Numbered from the stretch's first letter, positions 24,801-34,083 are shown. The stretch: DNA of 37,444 nt from an uncultured Clostridia bacterium (GCA_944392425.1 CALXWM010000013.1:1-37444); one strand, 5' to 3'. Translations and numbers: made by a program. The notes: generated by a model not told the origin, from the sequence alone.

Positions 24801-24823
24801 CTAAACAATTTACTTTTTTATAC

Positions 24824-25044
24824 TACTTGTTATAATTAACAAATTCATGTTTTGTCACAATATACTTCTCGACATTTCAGCGAACGGTTGCAGCGCGAGC
24901 ATCTTTGACTATAACTAAGTAGGACTGCAGAGTGTAGCGGGCAAGCTGGAACGAGGTATGAAATGCCGAAGCGACCCGCGCAGTGAAATGGGAGAGAATG
25001 TATATTGTGACAAAACAGAGTATATTAAGCTATATTAACAAGTA
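24824..25044 (-). repeat. palindromic intergenic element, copy 3 (subtype A)
   Basis: Between smc and murA. The arms TTTTGTCACAATATAC (24850-24865) and GTATATTGTGACAAAA (25000-25015) are perfect over 16 bases; outer TACTTGTTA (24824) and TAACAAGTA (25036) also match. In reverse complement the inside shares CATTTCACTGCGCGG, CCAGCTTGCCCGCT and GTTCGCTGAAATGT with copy 1. No convincing frame is present. Confidence 0.75.
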
Positions 25045-25097
25045 ACATAAAAAAGTAAAATAACATACTATATATCAGTTAGAAAGGAGATATTAGT

Positions 25098-26354
25098 ATG
25101 TTAAGTTACATAATACAAGGCAAAACTAAATTGTCGGGAAAAGTAGAAGCATCAGGCTCAAAAAATGCAGCACTTCCAATAATAGCTACAGCTATACTAA
25201 ATCCAGAGCCTGTAACTTTATACAACATTCCAAACATTGAGGATACTAAGATAACATTAGAAATATTGAAGTTATTAGGTTGCACAGTCGATAAGAAAAA
25301 TGGTAAAATAACAATATGTAGCAAAAATATGAGTAAAACCACTATTCCTAAAGACTTAATGCACAAATTACGTTCAACTGTTGTGCTTGCAGGAGCTATA
25401 ATAGGAAGATTTAAAGAAGCCACTTTTGCATTTCCAGGGGGATGCAATATAGGAGCAAGACCAATTGACCTACATTTAGATGCATTTAAAAAGTTAGGAA
25501 TAGATATTGATGAAGAGGGAGATGTTATAAGGTGCAAATGCAAGGAAATTATAGGTAGAAGGATTAAACTAAAATTTCCAAGTGTAGGTGCAACTGAAAA
25601 CATTATCTTAGCATCAGTATATGCAAAAGGAGCTACACATATAACCAATGCAGCGAAAGAACCAGAAATAAAAGATTTAGCAAAATGCTTAAATTGCATG
25701 GGAGCTAAAATATATGGAGCTGGTACATCTGAAATTACAATATTTGGAGTAAAAAGCTTACATAAAGCAAATTACAAAATAATTTCAGATAGAATAGAAA
25801 CAGGAACTTTACTTTGTGCTACTGCTGGGACAGGAGGGAAAATAACAGTAAAAGGAGCAAATCCAGAAAATCTTTTAACTGTACTATATTCACTAAAAGA
25901 AGCAGGATGCAAAGTTACAATTAATAGAAGTACAATAAAATTAGTTGCTCCAAAAAGACTTAAAGCAATAAAACTTGCAACAGAACCGTATCCAGGATTT
26001 CCAACAGATATGCAACCAATAATGGGAGCAATACTTACGAAAGCTGAAGGAAAATCAATTATAGAAGAGAATATATTTGAAAACAGATTCAAATATGCCG
26101 AAGAATTAATAAGAATGGGCGCAAATATCGAAGAAAATGAAAAAATGCTTGAAATCACAGGAGTAGATACATTATATGGAAAAGACGTAATGAGTAAAGA
26201 CTTAAGAGGCGGAGCAGCATTAGTAATTGCAGGACTTATGTCAGAAGGCGAAACTCGAGTCGAAAATGTCGAATATATACTTAGAGGTTACGAAAACTTA
26301 GATGAAAAGCTTCAAAAGCTGGGAGCTAATATTAAAAAAGAAAAGGTGGTATAA
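25098..26354 (+). CDS. murA: UDP-N-acetylglucosamine 1-carboxyvinyltransferase
   Basis: First committed step of peptidoglycan synthesis: transfers enolpyruvate from PEP to UDP-GlcNAc. The fosfomycin-target cysteine is Cys116 in FPGGCNIGARPIDLH. Other signatures: GKTKLSGKVEASGSKNAAL at the N-terminus, SVGATENIILAS near residue 160, EPYPGFPTDMQP near 296 and DLRGGAALVIAGL near 370. Its 418 aa is normal. AGAAAGGAG precedes the ATG. The stop is immediately followed by the divIB start codon, so the two are coupled. Confidence 0.95.
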   Translation: MLSYIIQGKTKLSGKVEASGSKNAALPIIATAILNPEPVTLYNIPNIEDTKITLEILKLLGCTVDKKNGKITICSKNMSKTTIPKDLMHKLRSTVVLAGAIIGRFKEATFAFPGGCNIGARPIDLHLDAFKKLGIDIDEEGDVIRCKCKEIIGRRIKLKFPSVGATENIILASVYAKGATHITNAAKEPEIKDLAKCLNCMGAKIYGAGTSEITIFGVKSLHKANYKIISDRIETGTLLCATAGTGGKITVKGANPENLLTVLYSLKEAGCKVTINRSTIKLVAPKRLKAIKLATEPYPGFPTDMQPIMGAILTKAEGKSIIEENIFENRFKYAEELIRMGANIEENEKMLEITGVDTLYGKDVMSKDLRGGAALVIAGLMSEGETRVENVEYILRGYENLDEKLQKLGANIKKEKVV

Positions 26355-27389
26355 ATGCCAAAGTCTAAGATGTCTAATAAGAAAAAGACAAAAAAAGTAA
26401 ATAAAAAACTAAAGAATAAAAAGCTGAATCAAGATACCAAAAAAGATAATAGTATTTTCAATTTTGATGAACAAATTTCTGAAGTAAAACATATAGACAA
26501 GAAAAAATTAGAAAAAATTAAAAGGAAGAAATTAAAAGAAAAAAGAACAAAAGAAAAAGAACTTTATAAGGAACAAAAGAAACAGGACAAGCTTAGAAGA
26601 AAAAGAGCAAATCAAACAAAAAAAGCAAGAATGACGGAAGAGCAGATTAAGAGAAACAGAAAAGTTAAAACACTAATAAAACTTATTTTGCTTTTAGCTG
26701 TAATTGTCGGCTTAATTATTTATTTGATGTTATCACCAATATTTAATATAAAAAATATTAATGTAGAGGGAAATGAAAGTATATCATCTGAACAAATAAT
26801 AAGCTTATCTAAAGTACAAAAAGAAACAAACTTATTTAAAGTATCTAATAAAGATACAACAGCATCAATAAAAGAGAATCCATATGTAAAATCAGTTGAA
26901 ATAAGAAGAACATTGCCAGATACAATTACATTTGTTATAACAGAAAGAGTAGCAACATATATGTTAGAATATGGAGGATCTTATGCTTACATAGATAATC
27001 AAGGATATATTCTAGAAATTTCTGCAAACACAAAAGAAGGACTAGCTAAAATAACAGGATATGAAACCGCACAAGACGAAATAGTACCTGGAAACAGGTT
27101 ATGCGAAAATGATTTAGAAAAATTAAATACAGTCTTAAGAATAACAGCATCTGCAAAAACAAATCAATTTGATAGTTTAATAACAAGTATTAATATTGAG
27201 GATAGTAATAATTACACATTATATTTAGATACAGAACAAAAAACAGTTTATTTAGGAGATTGCACAAATCTAGATACTAGAATGCTATATGTAAAAGCAA
27301 TACTAGATAAAGAAAAGGGAATAGCAGGAGAAATATTTGTGAATATGAACTTAAATGAAAAATATCCATTTTTTAGGCAAAAAGTTTAA
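26355..27389 (+). CDS. ftsQ: cell division protein DivIB/FtsQ
   Basis: Bitopic divisome protein that links early and late division proteins in the FtsQ-B-L complex. A long, very lysine-rich cytoplasmic tail (residues 1-110) is longer than usual. One membrane helix lies at about 112-133 (KLILLLAVIVGLIIYLMLSP), followed by the POTRA domain (FNIKNINVEGNESISSEQI) and the FtsQ beta domain (DNQGYILEISANTKEG). Its 344 aa exceeds Bacillus DivIB (263 aa) mainly because of the tail. The ribosome site AAAAAGGTGG is inside the end of murA, the mark of a coupled pair. Confidence 0.9.
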   Translation: MPKSKMSNKKKTKKVNKKLKNKKLNQDTKKDNSIFNFDEQISEVKHIDKKKLEKIKRKKLKEKRTKEKELYKEQKKQDKLRRKRANQTKKARMTEEQIKRNRKVKTLIKLILLLAVIVGLIIYLMLSPIFNIKNINVEGNESISSEQIISLSKVQKETNLFKVSNKDTTASIKENPYVKSVEIRRTLPDTITFVITERVATYMLEYGGSYAYIDNQGYILEISANTKEGLAKITGYETAQDEIVPGNRLCENDLEKLNTVLRITASAKTNQFDSLITSINIEDSNNYTLYLDTEQKTVYLGDCTNLDTRMLYVKAILDKEKGIAGEIFVNMNLNEKYPFFRQKV

Positions 27390-27475
27390 AATGGTTGAGC
27401 ATGATATGTTTGAGAAATTCATATTTTATGACCTAAAAAATCAAATTTTAGAAACATAGAAAGGAGAGCAAAAGT

Positions 27476-28189
27476 ATGAAAAACAAAAATGCATATATAG
27501 CTATAGGAATAGTTTGTGTTGTTTTAGCAACTGCTATTACAGTACAAGTAAGAACTATGCAAGGAGAAAACTCAGCTGTATCACAAGCATTTGCAAATAG
27601 TGAGCTTAAAGATAGTTTACTAGAATGGAAAGAAAGATCTGACAATGCTGAAGTAGACTTGGAAAAATCAGTTAAAAGACTAGAAGAACTAAGACAAACT
27701 TCAACAGAAAATGGTAATAGCTCTGAAGAAAAACAAAACGAATTAAAAATGTATAATCAAATATTAGGACTTACAGATGTTACTGGAGAAGGAATAACTA
27801 TGACAGTAACAGATAGTGCCCAAACAAATACATCAATAGATATGAACAATTTAATAGTACATGATTCAGACTTAAGAAGCCTAGTAAATGAACTTTCAAA
27901 TGCAGGAGCAGAAGCAATATCTATAAACAATGAAAGAATAGTAAATGCAACAGCAATAACTTGTGCAGGAAATGTAATATTAATAAATGGAAATAAAGTG
28001 GGAACACCATTTACAATAAAAGCAATTGGAAATCAAGAAAGTTTGTATGGAGCAATAACTAGAGCAGGTGGATATACATATGGACTAAGAGCAAGATCAA
28101 TACAAGTAGATACAAGAAAATCAGATAATGTACAAATTTCAAAATATACAGGAGCACTTACTTTCAAATATGCTCAAAATGATAATTAA
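27476..28189 (+). CDS. DUF881 protein, first copy
   Basis: Member of the DUF881 family (Bacillus YlxW/YlxX type), membrane-anchored proteins found in division gene clusters; the molecular role is not established. N-terminal helix at residues about 6-25 (AYIAIGIVCVVLATAITVQV), then a coiled-coil-like stretch (ERSDNAEVDLEKSVKRLEEL) and the conserved domain (TGEGITMTVTDS, NELSNAGAEAISINNERIVN, GTPFTIKAIGN). 237 aa. GAAAGGAG precedes the ATG. Paralogous to the next gene, so the pair arose by tandem duplication. Confidence 0.88.
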   Translation: MKNKNAYIAIGIVCVVLATAITVQVRTMQGENSAVSQAFANSELKDSLLEWKERSDNAEVDLEKSVKRLEELRQTSTENGNSSEEKQNELKMYNQILGLTDVTGEGITMTVTDSAQTNTSIDMNNLIVHDSDLRSLVNELSNAGAEAISINNERIVNATAITCAGNVILINGNKVGTPFTIKAIGNQESLYGAITRAGGYTYGLRARSIQVDTRKSDNVQISKYTGALTFKYAQNDN

Positions 28190-28210
28190 AACTTGAGAAA
28201 ATCCGAGAAA

Positions 28211-28249
28211 GGAGGAAAATATTACTTTAATATGTAATATTAAACGCTT
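28211..28249 (+). promoter_or_regulatory. hairpin between ribosome site and start codon
   Basis: GGAGG (28211-28215) is 34 bases from the ATG at 28250, too far for normal initiation. AATATTAC (28218-28225) and GTAATATT (28234-28241) form an 8-bp stem between them; with it folded, only about 10 unpaired bases separate the ribosome site from the start. A minimal ATG-TAA frame at 28232 lies inside the hairpin. Confidence 0.5.
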
Positions 28250-28978
28250 ATGAATAAGAATAAAAAGCCAATCAATAAAGCAACTTTAGTTTTATCAATA
28301 GTAGCTGGACTTATTACATTAGTACTTATAGCATCAATATTTGTTCAATTTAGAACAGTTAATGAATCAAAAGAATTAGACATTGAAGGTATGAGAGATG
28401 ATGAACTAAGAACTCAGATAGCAAGTTATAAATCTAAATACGAAGAAACAATGGAACAATATAATGCTAATCAAAACACAATAAATGAATATGAAACAGC
28501 AATAAATGAAAACAAAGAAACAACAGAACTTTTAGACCAAGAAATTGAACAAGCCAAAACTCTACTAGGACTTACAAATGTAAAAGGAAGCGGAGTAGTA
28601 GTAACATTAACAGACACAGATGAAGCTCTTTATACATATATAGCAGATGATCTAATACTTTTGCTAAATGAATTAAAATATGCAGGAGCAGAAGCAATAT
28701 CTATAAATGATAACAGAATTATAAATTTAGCAGATATTGTAACATTAAATGATGGATTAATTATATTGTATGGAGATGTAAGATTAACATCACCATATGT
28801 TGTAAAAGCAATAGGAGATCCAACATATTTAATGAGTACACTTAGCATAAAAAATAGTGGATATATTGATCAAATGAAAGCAAATGGAATGTCCATTGAA
28901 GTAAAACAAGAAAACAATATAGAAATAGGAGCTTATACCAGAGAACTAGATAATAGATATTTAAAGGAGGCAGAATAA
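28250..28978 (+). CDS. DUF881 protein, second copy
   Basis: Paralogue of the preceding gene, 242 aa. Membrane helix at about 11-33 (ATLVLSIVAGLITLVLIASI), coiled-coil region (YKSKYEETMEQYNANQNTIN), then the conserved domain with KGSGVVVTLTDTDEA, KYAGAEAISINDNRIINLADI and SPYVVKAIGDP. The start must be this ATG: an in-frame TAA lies at 28241-28243. Its ribosome site is unusually distant and may be brought near by a hairpin. AAAGGAGG near its end serves sbp. Confidence 0.88.
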   Translation: MNKNKKPINKATLVLSIVAGLITLVLIASIFVQFRTVNESKELDIEGMRDDELRTQIASYKSKYEETMEQYNANQNTINEYETAINENKETTELLDQEIEQAKTLLGLTNVKGSGVVVTLTDTDEALYTYIADDLILLLNELKYAGAEAISINDNRIINLADIVTLNDGLIILYGDVRLTSPYVVKAIGDPTYLMSTLSIKNSGYIDQMKANGMSIEVKQENNIEIGAYTRELDNRYLKEAE

Positions 28979-28979
28979 T

Positions 28980-29342
28980 ATGATGATAATAGCAATAATA
29001 GTAGGTTGTGTATTAGGTGTAGTTATAGGAATATTAACACCAACAATTCCATATACAGTATCACAATATTTAGCAATAGCAATAGTTGCCGCACTTGACT
29101 CTGTATTTGGAGGAATTGCATCAAACATAAAAAAGAACTTTGACATGAAAGTATTTATTTCTGGATTTTTTGTAAATGCAATATTAGCAATGTTACTTAC
29201 ATATTTAGGAGAAAAATTAAATGTAGACATATACTTAGCTGCAATAATAGTATTTGTAGGAAGAATGTTTAACAATTTAGGAATTATACGTAGATATTAT
29301 TTATCTAAATTTTCGGAAAAAAGGAAACAAAACAAGAAATAG
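28980..29342 (+). CDS. sbp: small basic protein (DUF1290)
   Basis: A 120-aa membrane protein of the Sbp/DUF1290 family, conserved in division clusters between divIB and ftsA; function not established. About three membrane segments are visible (IIAIIVGCVLGVVIGILTP, the hydrophobic stretch containing SQYLAIAIVAALDSVFGGIAS, and FFVNAILAMLLTYLGEKL), with a basic C-terminus (SKFSEKRKQNKK). AAAGGAGG lies 9 bases before the ATG. The order DUF881-DUF881-sbp-ftsA-ftsZ is the standard clostridial one. Confidence 0.88.
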   Translation: MMIIAIIVGCVLGVVIGILTPTIPYTVSQYLAIAIVAALDSVFGGIASNIKKNFDMKVFISGFFVNAILAMLLTYLGEKLNVDIYLAAIIVFVGRMFNNLGIIRRYYLSKFSEKRKQNKK

Positions 29343-29357
29343 AATTAACATAAAAGT

Positions 29358-29371
29358 CCCAATATACATTT
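29358..29371 (+). repeat. solo end of a palindromic element
   Basis: CCAATATACATTTT just before copy 4 matches the left terminus of copy 1 (CCAATATACATTCT) but has no partner arm. It is probably a remnant. A similar solo end occurs at 32253-32268. Confidence 0.4.
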
Positions 29372-29382
29372 TATTTTTATAA

Positions 29383-29538
29383 AAGTTTCAATATATATTC
29401 TTCCGCTTTTGCTTCACGGTTTCACTAACGTGAAAACGCTTGCACGCTCCGACTGCACTTCTAAGATAAAGACTTTACTTACCCGAGCTCTTTGTCAGCT
29501 ACGCTACGCTAAAAGCTCCAAAATATATATTGAAACTT
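29383..29538 (+). repeat. palindromic intergenic element, copy 4 (subtype B)
   Basis: Between sbp and ftsA. AAGTTTCAATATATATT (29383-29399) and AATATATATTGAAACTT (29522-29538) are perfect over 17 bases. The interior contains TTTGCTTCACGG, a TTTCAC-TAAC-GTGAAA hairpin, and 29443-29473, a 31-base run identical to 32364-32394 in copy 5. No frame of use. Confidence 0.8.
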
Positions 29539-29616
29539 AATTAGTAAAAAGGAAATTGCTAATTATAAATTTGTTACAAATAAGTTACAAATATTACAAA
29601 AATATGTCTAATTCTA

Positions 29617-29645
29617 TTGACTTTTTTCGAAAAATATAATAATAT
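29617..29645 (+). promoter_or_regulatory. SigA promoter of ftsA-ftsZ
   Basis: TTGACT at 29617-29622, a 17-base spacer and TAATAT at 29640-29645, about 40 bases before the ftsA start. Confidence 0.65.
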
Positions 29646-29685
29646 GCTTACTAGAAAAAATTAAGGCGGACTGGAGGTATTTGCT

Positions 29686-30912
29686 TTGGCTATAGGTGAC
29701 ATAATAGTGGCTATTGACATCGGTGCATCTAAGATTAGTTTAGTAGTAGGTGAGGTCAATAACTTTAATCAGATCGAAGTAATATGTAACACCAGTAAAA
29801 AAAGCAATGGCATACAAAAAGGCAAAATAGTTAATGAACAACAATTAAGTGAATCTATTTCATATGTTATAAAAGAAGCTGAAAAAGAAATGAATATGAA
29901 AATTAATTCAGCATACATAACAATACCAGGAAAATATGTTACCATTGTACAAAATAGTGTTACAAAAGAAGCTAAAGATAAATATTCGGGAATATCAGCA
30001 AGAGATGTGTCTAGTAGCTTAATGCAAGCAAAAGATATAGATATACCTGAAGGAAAACAAATAATAGATATAGTAATAAACGAATTTGTATTAGAAGATG
30101 GAAAAAAAGTCGACGACCCAATAGGAACTTTTAGTGGTAAATTCACACTAAATGCACAAATAATCTTAGCTGAAAAAGACTATATGAAAGCCATTACTAA
30201 TATATTCAAAAAAGTAGATGTAGATATAGATGGGATGGTCCCAATAACTCTTGCAGAAAAAAATCTTGTACTTGATAGTATGGAACAAAAAGACTATGTA
30301 ATGTTACTAGACATAGGTGCAGAAACAATGAACATTGGTGTATTCGATGGAGATAGATATGTATACACTAATTCAATACCAGTTGGAGGAAATAACATTA
30401 CAAACGATATTGCGGTAGTTTTAGGAATATCAATTGATGAAGCAGAAAGATTAAAAAGACAATATGGCTTAGCACTTAAATCATATATTGACAATGACAC
30501 AGATGTTGTACTAAATACAGCAAAGGATGAAAACAATAAAATAGTAAAAAGTTCTGAAATTGTTGAAATAATAGAAGCAAGAGTTGAGCAAATGTTTGAA
30601 ATAGTAAATCAAGATGTTTCTAATCAAGGAATTAAACAAAACATAAATACAGTTGTAATAACAGGACAAGGTATAACAAGCATAAGCAAAAGTGATATAG
30701 TTGGAAAAATAACATTAAATATACCAGTAAAAATGGCAAACAACAAAATTGCAAGCATAATAAAACCAAATTACGCAACAGCATATGCTTTAGTTAGATA
30801 CATAGCATCAAGACCATTTGCAAAAAATGTATCAAGTAGTTTAGATATAAATTCAGATAAAGGATTCTTTAAAAACATAATAGAAAAAGTAAAAGAATTT
30901 TTTTATTCATAA
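29686..30912 (+). CDS. ftsA: cell division protein FtsA
   Basis: Actin-like ATPase that tethers FtsZ filaments to the membrane and recruits later division proteins. TTG start with GGAGG 8 bases upstream. Phosphate-1 loop IVAIDIGASKISLVVGE near residue 7; the 1C subdomain at about 85-160; phosphate-2 MLLDIGAETMNIGVF near residue 205; adenosine motif VVITGQGITSI near residue 325. The C-terminus FFKNIIEKVKEFFYS is an amphipathic membrane-targeting helix. 408 aa is typical. ftsZ follows in the same operon after 95 bases. Confidence 0.94.
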   Translation: MAIGDIIVAIDIGASKISLVVGEVNNFNQIEVICNTSKKSNGIQKGKIVNEQQLSESISYVIKEAEKEMNMKINSAYITIPGKYVTIVQNSVTKEAKDKYSGISARDVSSSLMQAKDIDIPEGKQIIDIVINEFVLEDGKKVDDPIGTFSGKFTLNAQIILAEKDYMKAITNIFKKVDVDIDGMVPITLAEKNLVLDSMEQKDYVMLLDIGAETMNIGVFDGDRYVYTNSIPVGGNNITNDIAVVLGISIDEAERLKRQYGLALKSYIDNDTDVVLNTAKDENNKIVKSSEIVEIIEARVEQMFEIVNQDVSNQGIKQNINTVVITGQGITSISKSDIVGKITLNIPVKMANNKIASIIKPNYATAYALVRYIASRPFAKNVSSSLDINSDKGFFKNIIEKVKEFFYS

Positions 30913-31007
30913 AACATATTTAATAAATAAGTTAAAAATTAGTTTAACAATAAACTGCCAGGTGAGTTAAGTTAAGAAAAGTATATATTTTTTAGGAGGA
31001 AAGCTTT

Positions 31008-32114
31008 ATGATGATGGATAATAACTATGATGAAAATTACGGAACAGAAGATACAGCTATAATAAAAGTTATAGGTGTTGGAGGAGCAGGAAACAATGCA
31101 GTAAACAGAATGGTAGACTCAGGAATAGAAGGAGTTGAATTCGTTTCTGTAAACACAGATAGACAAGCATTGCTTTTATCAAAAGCTGGAACAAAAATCC
31201 AAATAGGAGAAAAAATAACAAGAGGACTAGGAGCTGGTGCTAACCCAGACATTGGTGCTCAAGCAGCAGAAGAAAGCAAAGCCGAAATATCTGAAGCAAT
31301 AAAAGGTGCAGATATGGTATTTGTTACAGCAGGTATGGGAGGTGGAACTGGTACAGGTGCAGCCCCAATAGTAGCAAATATTGCAAAAGAAATGGGAATA
31401 CTTACAATAGCAGTAGTAACAAAACCATTCACATTTGAAGGAAAGAAAAGACTTACTCAAGCAGAAAGAGGAATAGAAAGTCTTAAAGGAAAAGTTGACA
31501 CATTAGTAGTAATTCCAAATGATAAACTATTACAAATAATAGATAGAAAAACATCAATCGTAGAAGCTTTCAAAATGGCAGATGATGTATTAAGACAAGG
31601 TGTTCAAGGTATATCAGACTTAATCAAAGTACCAGGTTTAGTAAACCTAGACTTTGCAGATGTTAAAACAATAATGCTAAATACAGGTATGGCACATATG
31701 GGTATTGGTAGAGCATCTGGAGAAAATAGAGCAGAAGATGCAGCAAAACAAGCTATCCAAAGTCCACTACTAGAAACAACAATAGAAGGTGCAAGAGGTG
31801 TTATCATAAATGTAACAGGTGGCGAAAACTTAGGATTACATGAAGTAAACACGGCTGCTGAACTTGTACAAAGAAGTGTTGACCCAGAAGCAAATATCAT
31901 CTTTGGTGCAGTAATAGACAAGAGTCTAGATGAAGATATAGTAATAACAGTTATTGCAACAGGATTCGACAAAGAACCAGGAGCAAAAGAAACTAGCATA
32001 GGAAAAACAGCATGGCCAACAAAATCATCAACACCAGTTCCAAACAATGATGGAGGAACAGACTACTTAGATATACCACCATTCCTTAAAAAGAATAAAA
32101 ATTTGAATAAATAA
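31008..32114 (+). CDS. ftsZ: cell division protein FtsZ
   Basis: Tubulin-like GTPase that forms the Z ring. N-terminal [21 protein letters not shown] signature [12 protein letters not shown] near residue 110; T7 synergy loop [11 protein letters not shown] near residue 210. The C-terminal FtsA/EzrA-binding peptide [11 protein letters not shown] is intact after a linker of only about 35 residues. 368 aa. AGGAGGAAAG precedes the ATG; two more ATG codons follow directly, so the exact first residue is uncertain by one or two. A strong terminator follows. Confidence 0.96.
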   Translation: MMMDNNYDENYGTEDTAIIKVIGVGGAGNNAVNRMVDSGIEGVEFVSVNTDRQALLLSKAGTKIQIGEKITRGLGAGANPDIGAQAAEESKAEISEAIKGADMVFVTAGMGGGTGTGAAPIVANIAKEMGILTIAVVTKPFTFEGKKRLTQAERGIESLKGKVDTLVVIPNDKLLQIIDRKTSIVEAFKMADDVLRQGVQGISDLIKVPGLVNLDFADVKTIMLNTGMAHMGIGRASGENRAEDAAKQAIQSPLLETTIEGARGVIINVTGGENLGLHEVNTAAELVQRSVDPEANIIFGAVIDKSLDEDIVITVIATGFDKEPGAKETSIGKTAWPTKSSTPVPNNDGGTDYLDIPPFLKKNKNLNK

Positions 32115-32126
32115 AATATTTAACTC

Positions 32127-32157
32127 AAAAATGAGCGAAAAAAGTCGCTCATTTTTT
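32127..32157 (+). terminator. intrinsic terminator of ftsZ
   Basis: AAAATGAGCGA pairs with TCGCTCATTTT around a loop of about 6 bases, ending in TTTTTT. It isolates ftsZ from spoIIGA. Confidence 0.88.
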
Positions 32158-32252
32158 ATTTTTTTGTCCATAAATTTGACAGTTTTTTCAATTAATTGAG
32201 TCTAAAATAAGAGTACCAAATAAATTATATACTTTAAAAAAGAACAATATAC

Positions 32253-32268
32253 ATTTTCATTATTTAAT
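32253..32268 (+). repeat. second solo element end
   Basis: ACAATATACATTTTCA again matches the left terminus of the palindromic element family, about 40 bases before copy 5, with no matching right arm. Confidence 0.35.
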
Positions 32269-32304
32269 GGAGAGTTACTATTTACAGTTAAAATTTTCTA
32301 CTAG

Positions 32305-32456
32305 GGCTCCAATATAAATTCTTCCGCATTTACTTCGAGGTTTCACTTACGCGAAAACTCTCGCACGCTCCGACTGCACTTCTAAGATAAAGACATATGG
32401 CTATTGCTCCCTTATCAGCTCCGCTCGCTAAAAGCTACAGAACATATATTGTAGCC
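32305..32456 (+). repeat. palindromic intergenic element, copy 5 (subtype B)
   Basis: Between ftsZ and spoIIGA. GGCTCCAATATA (from 32305) pairs with TATATTGTAGCC (to 32456), one mismatch. The interior shares CTTCCGCATTTACTTCG, TTTCACTTACGCGAAAA and a 31-base run identical to copy 4, then diverges in a 20-base block before the common CGCTAAAAGCT. It leaves only 45 bases for any promoter before spoIIGA. Confidence 0.78.
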
Positions 32457-32501
32457 TTTATAAAAATAATATAAGCTGTGAATAGTAACAATGGAGAAAT
32501 C

Positions 32502-33419
32502 ATGACAGTTTACTTAGATATAGTTTTTGTTGAAAACTTACTAATGAATTACATCATACTTTTTGCCACGGGCTTTATACAAAAAATGCAAATGAAACAG
32601 TTAAGACTAATAATTTCAAGTGCATTTGGCGGAGTGTATGCAATAATTTCATACTTAAATATTATTCCAATATATTCAAATATATTTATGAAAATACTAC
32701 TTTCAATAATAATGATATACATTGCATTTAATCCACCAAATGTCAAAAAACTGTGCAAAACAATACTTTTATTTTACTTAACATCATTTGTAATGGGAGG
32801 ATGTGCTTTAGCATTACTTTATATGATAAGTCCTGAAAGCATAGCTTTTAAAGATGGAGTTTTAGTTGGAACATATCCAATGAAGATTACAATAGTTGCA
32901 GGTTTAGTTGGATTTTGCATAATACAAATAGCATTTCAAATAAATAAAAGGCAATTAAAAAAGAAAGACATGATTTGCAATTTAGAAATAAGTATAAATA
33001 AACAAAAGTCAGAAGTAAAAGCCTATTTAGACTCTGGAAATACCTTAAAAGATCCCATTTCAAAAAAGCCAGTAATAGTAGTAGAAAAAGATAAAATCAA
33101 GAATTTTTTAAATATAGATTTGGAAAAACTGATAGGAGGTGATGAGCCAAACACAGAAAAACTAAAATTAAAAATAATTCCATTCAATTCAATTGGAAAA
33201 CAAAATGGAATGTTAATAGGAGTAAAACCAGACTTTGTGAAAATAGAGTATGAAGATAGAGAAGAATACATTTATGATGTAGTTATTGGAATGTATGACA
33301 AAAAAATAAACAAAGACTATCATGCGCTAATAGGTTTGGAATTATTGGAAGGAGAAAAACAGGATGAAAGTTTTAGAAATATTAAGCAAAATGTACGAAA
33401 AGTACATTCAAAAAGATGA
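32502..33419 (+). CDS. spoIIGA: sporulation sigma-E processing protease SpoIIGA
   Basis: Membrane-embedded aspartic protease that removes the pro-sequence of pro-SigE in the mother cell after asymmetric division. N-terminal half: about five membrane spans ([20 protein letters not shown] and on). C-terminal half: the pepsin-like domain with Asp177 in [18 protein letters not shown] and [14 protein letters not shown] start at the ATG at 32502 with ATGGAGAA upstream; a GTG 8 codons earlier is possible. 305 aa matches the family. Its last 56 bases overlap the start of sigE in another frame, so the protease and its substrate are translationally linked. Confidence 0.92.
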   Translation: MTVYLDIVFVENLLMNYIILFATGFIQKMQMKQLRLIISSAFGGVYAIISYLNIIPIYSNIFMKILLSIIMIYIAFNPPNVKKLCKTILLFYLTSFVMGGCALALLYMISPESIAFKDGVLVGTYPMKITIVAGLVGFCIIQIAFQINKRQLKKKDMICNLEISINKQKSEVKAYLDSGNTLKDPISKKPVIVVEKDKIKNFLNIDLEKLIGGDEPNTEKLKLKIIPFNSIGKQNGMLIGVKPDFVKIEYEDREEYIYDVVIGMYDKKINKDYHALIGLELLEGEKQDESFRNIKQNVRKVHSKR

Positions 33420-34080
33420 TGATTTTGAAGATATATTTTATATTGGGGGAAATGATAATCTGCCAGCACCACTTGAACTAGAAGAGGAGGCAGAGGAAAT
33501 AGAAAAATTATCCAATGGAGATAATGAGGCAAAAAAGAAACTAGTAGAGCATAACCTTAGACTTGTTGTGTACATAGCCAAAAAATTCGAAAATACAGGA
33601 GTTGGTTTAGAAGATTTAATTTCAATTGGAACAATAGGACTTATGAAAGCAATAAATACTTTTAATAGTAGCAAAAATATAAAGCTTGCAACATATTCTT
33701 CAAGATGCATAGAAAATGAAATACTAATGCATTTAAGAAGGAGCAATAGATTGAAAAGTGAAATCTCAATTGACGAACCATTAAATCAAGATGGAGACGG
33801 GAATGAGCTACTTTTATCAGACATATTAGGAACTGATGAAGACATTACTTCAAGAGGAGTTGAAGATGAAGTAGACAAAAAATTGCTAAAAGCATCAATA
33901 TCAAAATTAAATAGTAGAGAAAAAAATATAATGGAATTAAGATTTGGATTCAAAACAGGAGAGGAAAAAACGCAAAAAGAAGTCGCAGATATGCTGGGCA
34001 TATCGCAAAGCTATATATCTAGATTAGAAAAGAAAATAATAAATAAAATGAAAAAAGAGATATTAAGTAAAACAGGGTGA
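33364..34080 (+). CDS. sigE: RNA polymerase sigma-E factor (pro-form)
   Basis: Mother-cell-specific sigma factor of early sporulation, made as an inactive precursor. Residues 1 to about 26 ([20 protein letters not shown] and on) are the pro-sequence, with [13 protein letters not shown] at the mature N-terminus as in Bacillus SigE. Region 2: [20 protein letters not shown], then [12 protein letters not shown]; region 4: [20 protein letters not shown]. 238 aa is normal. GGAAGGAG before the ATG lies inside spoIIGA. Immediately after the stop is the inverted pair of GGGACGGTCC hairpins. Confidence 0.95.
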   Translation: MKVLEILSKMYEKYIQKDDDFEDIFYIGGNDNLPAPLELEEEAEEIEKLSNGDNEAKKKLVEHNLRLVVYIAKKFENTGVGLEDLISIGTIGLMKAINTFNSSKNIKLATYSSRCIENEILMHLRRSNRLKSEISIDEPLNQDGDGNELLLSDILGTDEDITSRGVEDEVDKKLLKASISKLNSREKNIMELRFGFKTGEEKTQKEVADMLGISQSYISRLEKKIINKMKKEILSKTG

Positions 34081-34083
34081 ATA

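Noticed and set aside
32165..32220. Spo0A-driven spoIIG-type promoter upstream of spoIIGA
   Set aside because: A TTGACA is present near 32177, but no -10 at 17 or 22 bases looks right and no tandem 0A boxes are seen; an element also lies between it and the gene.
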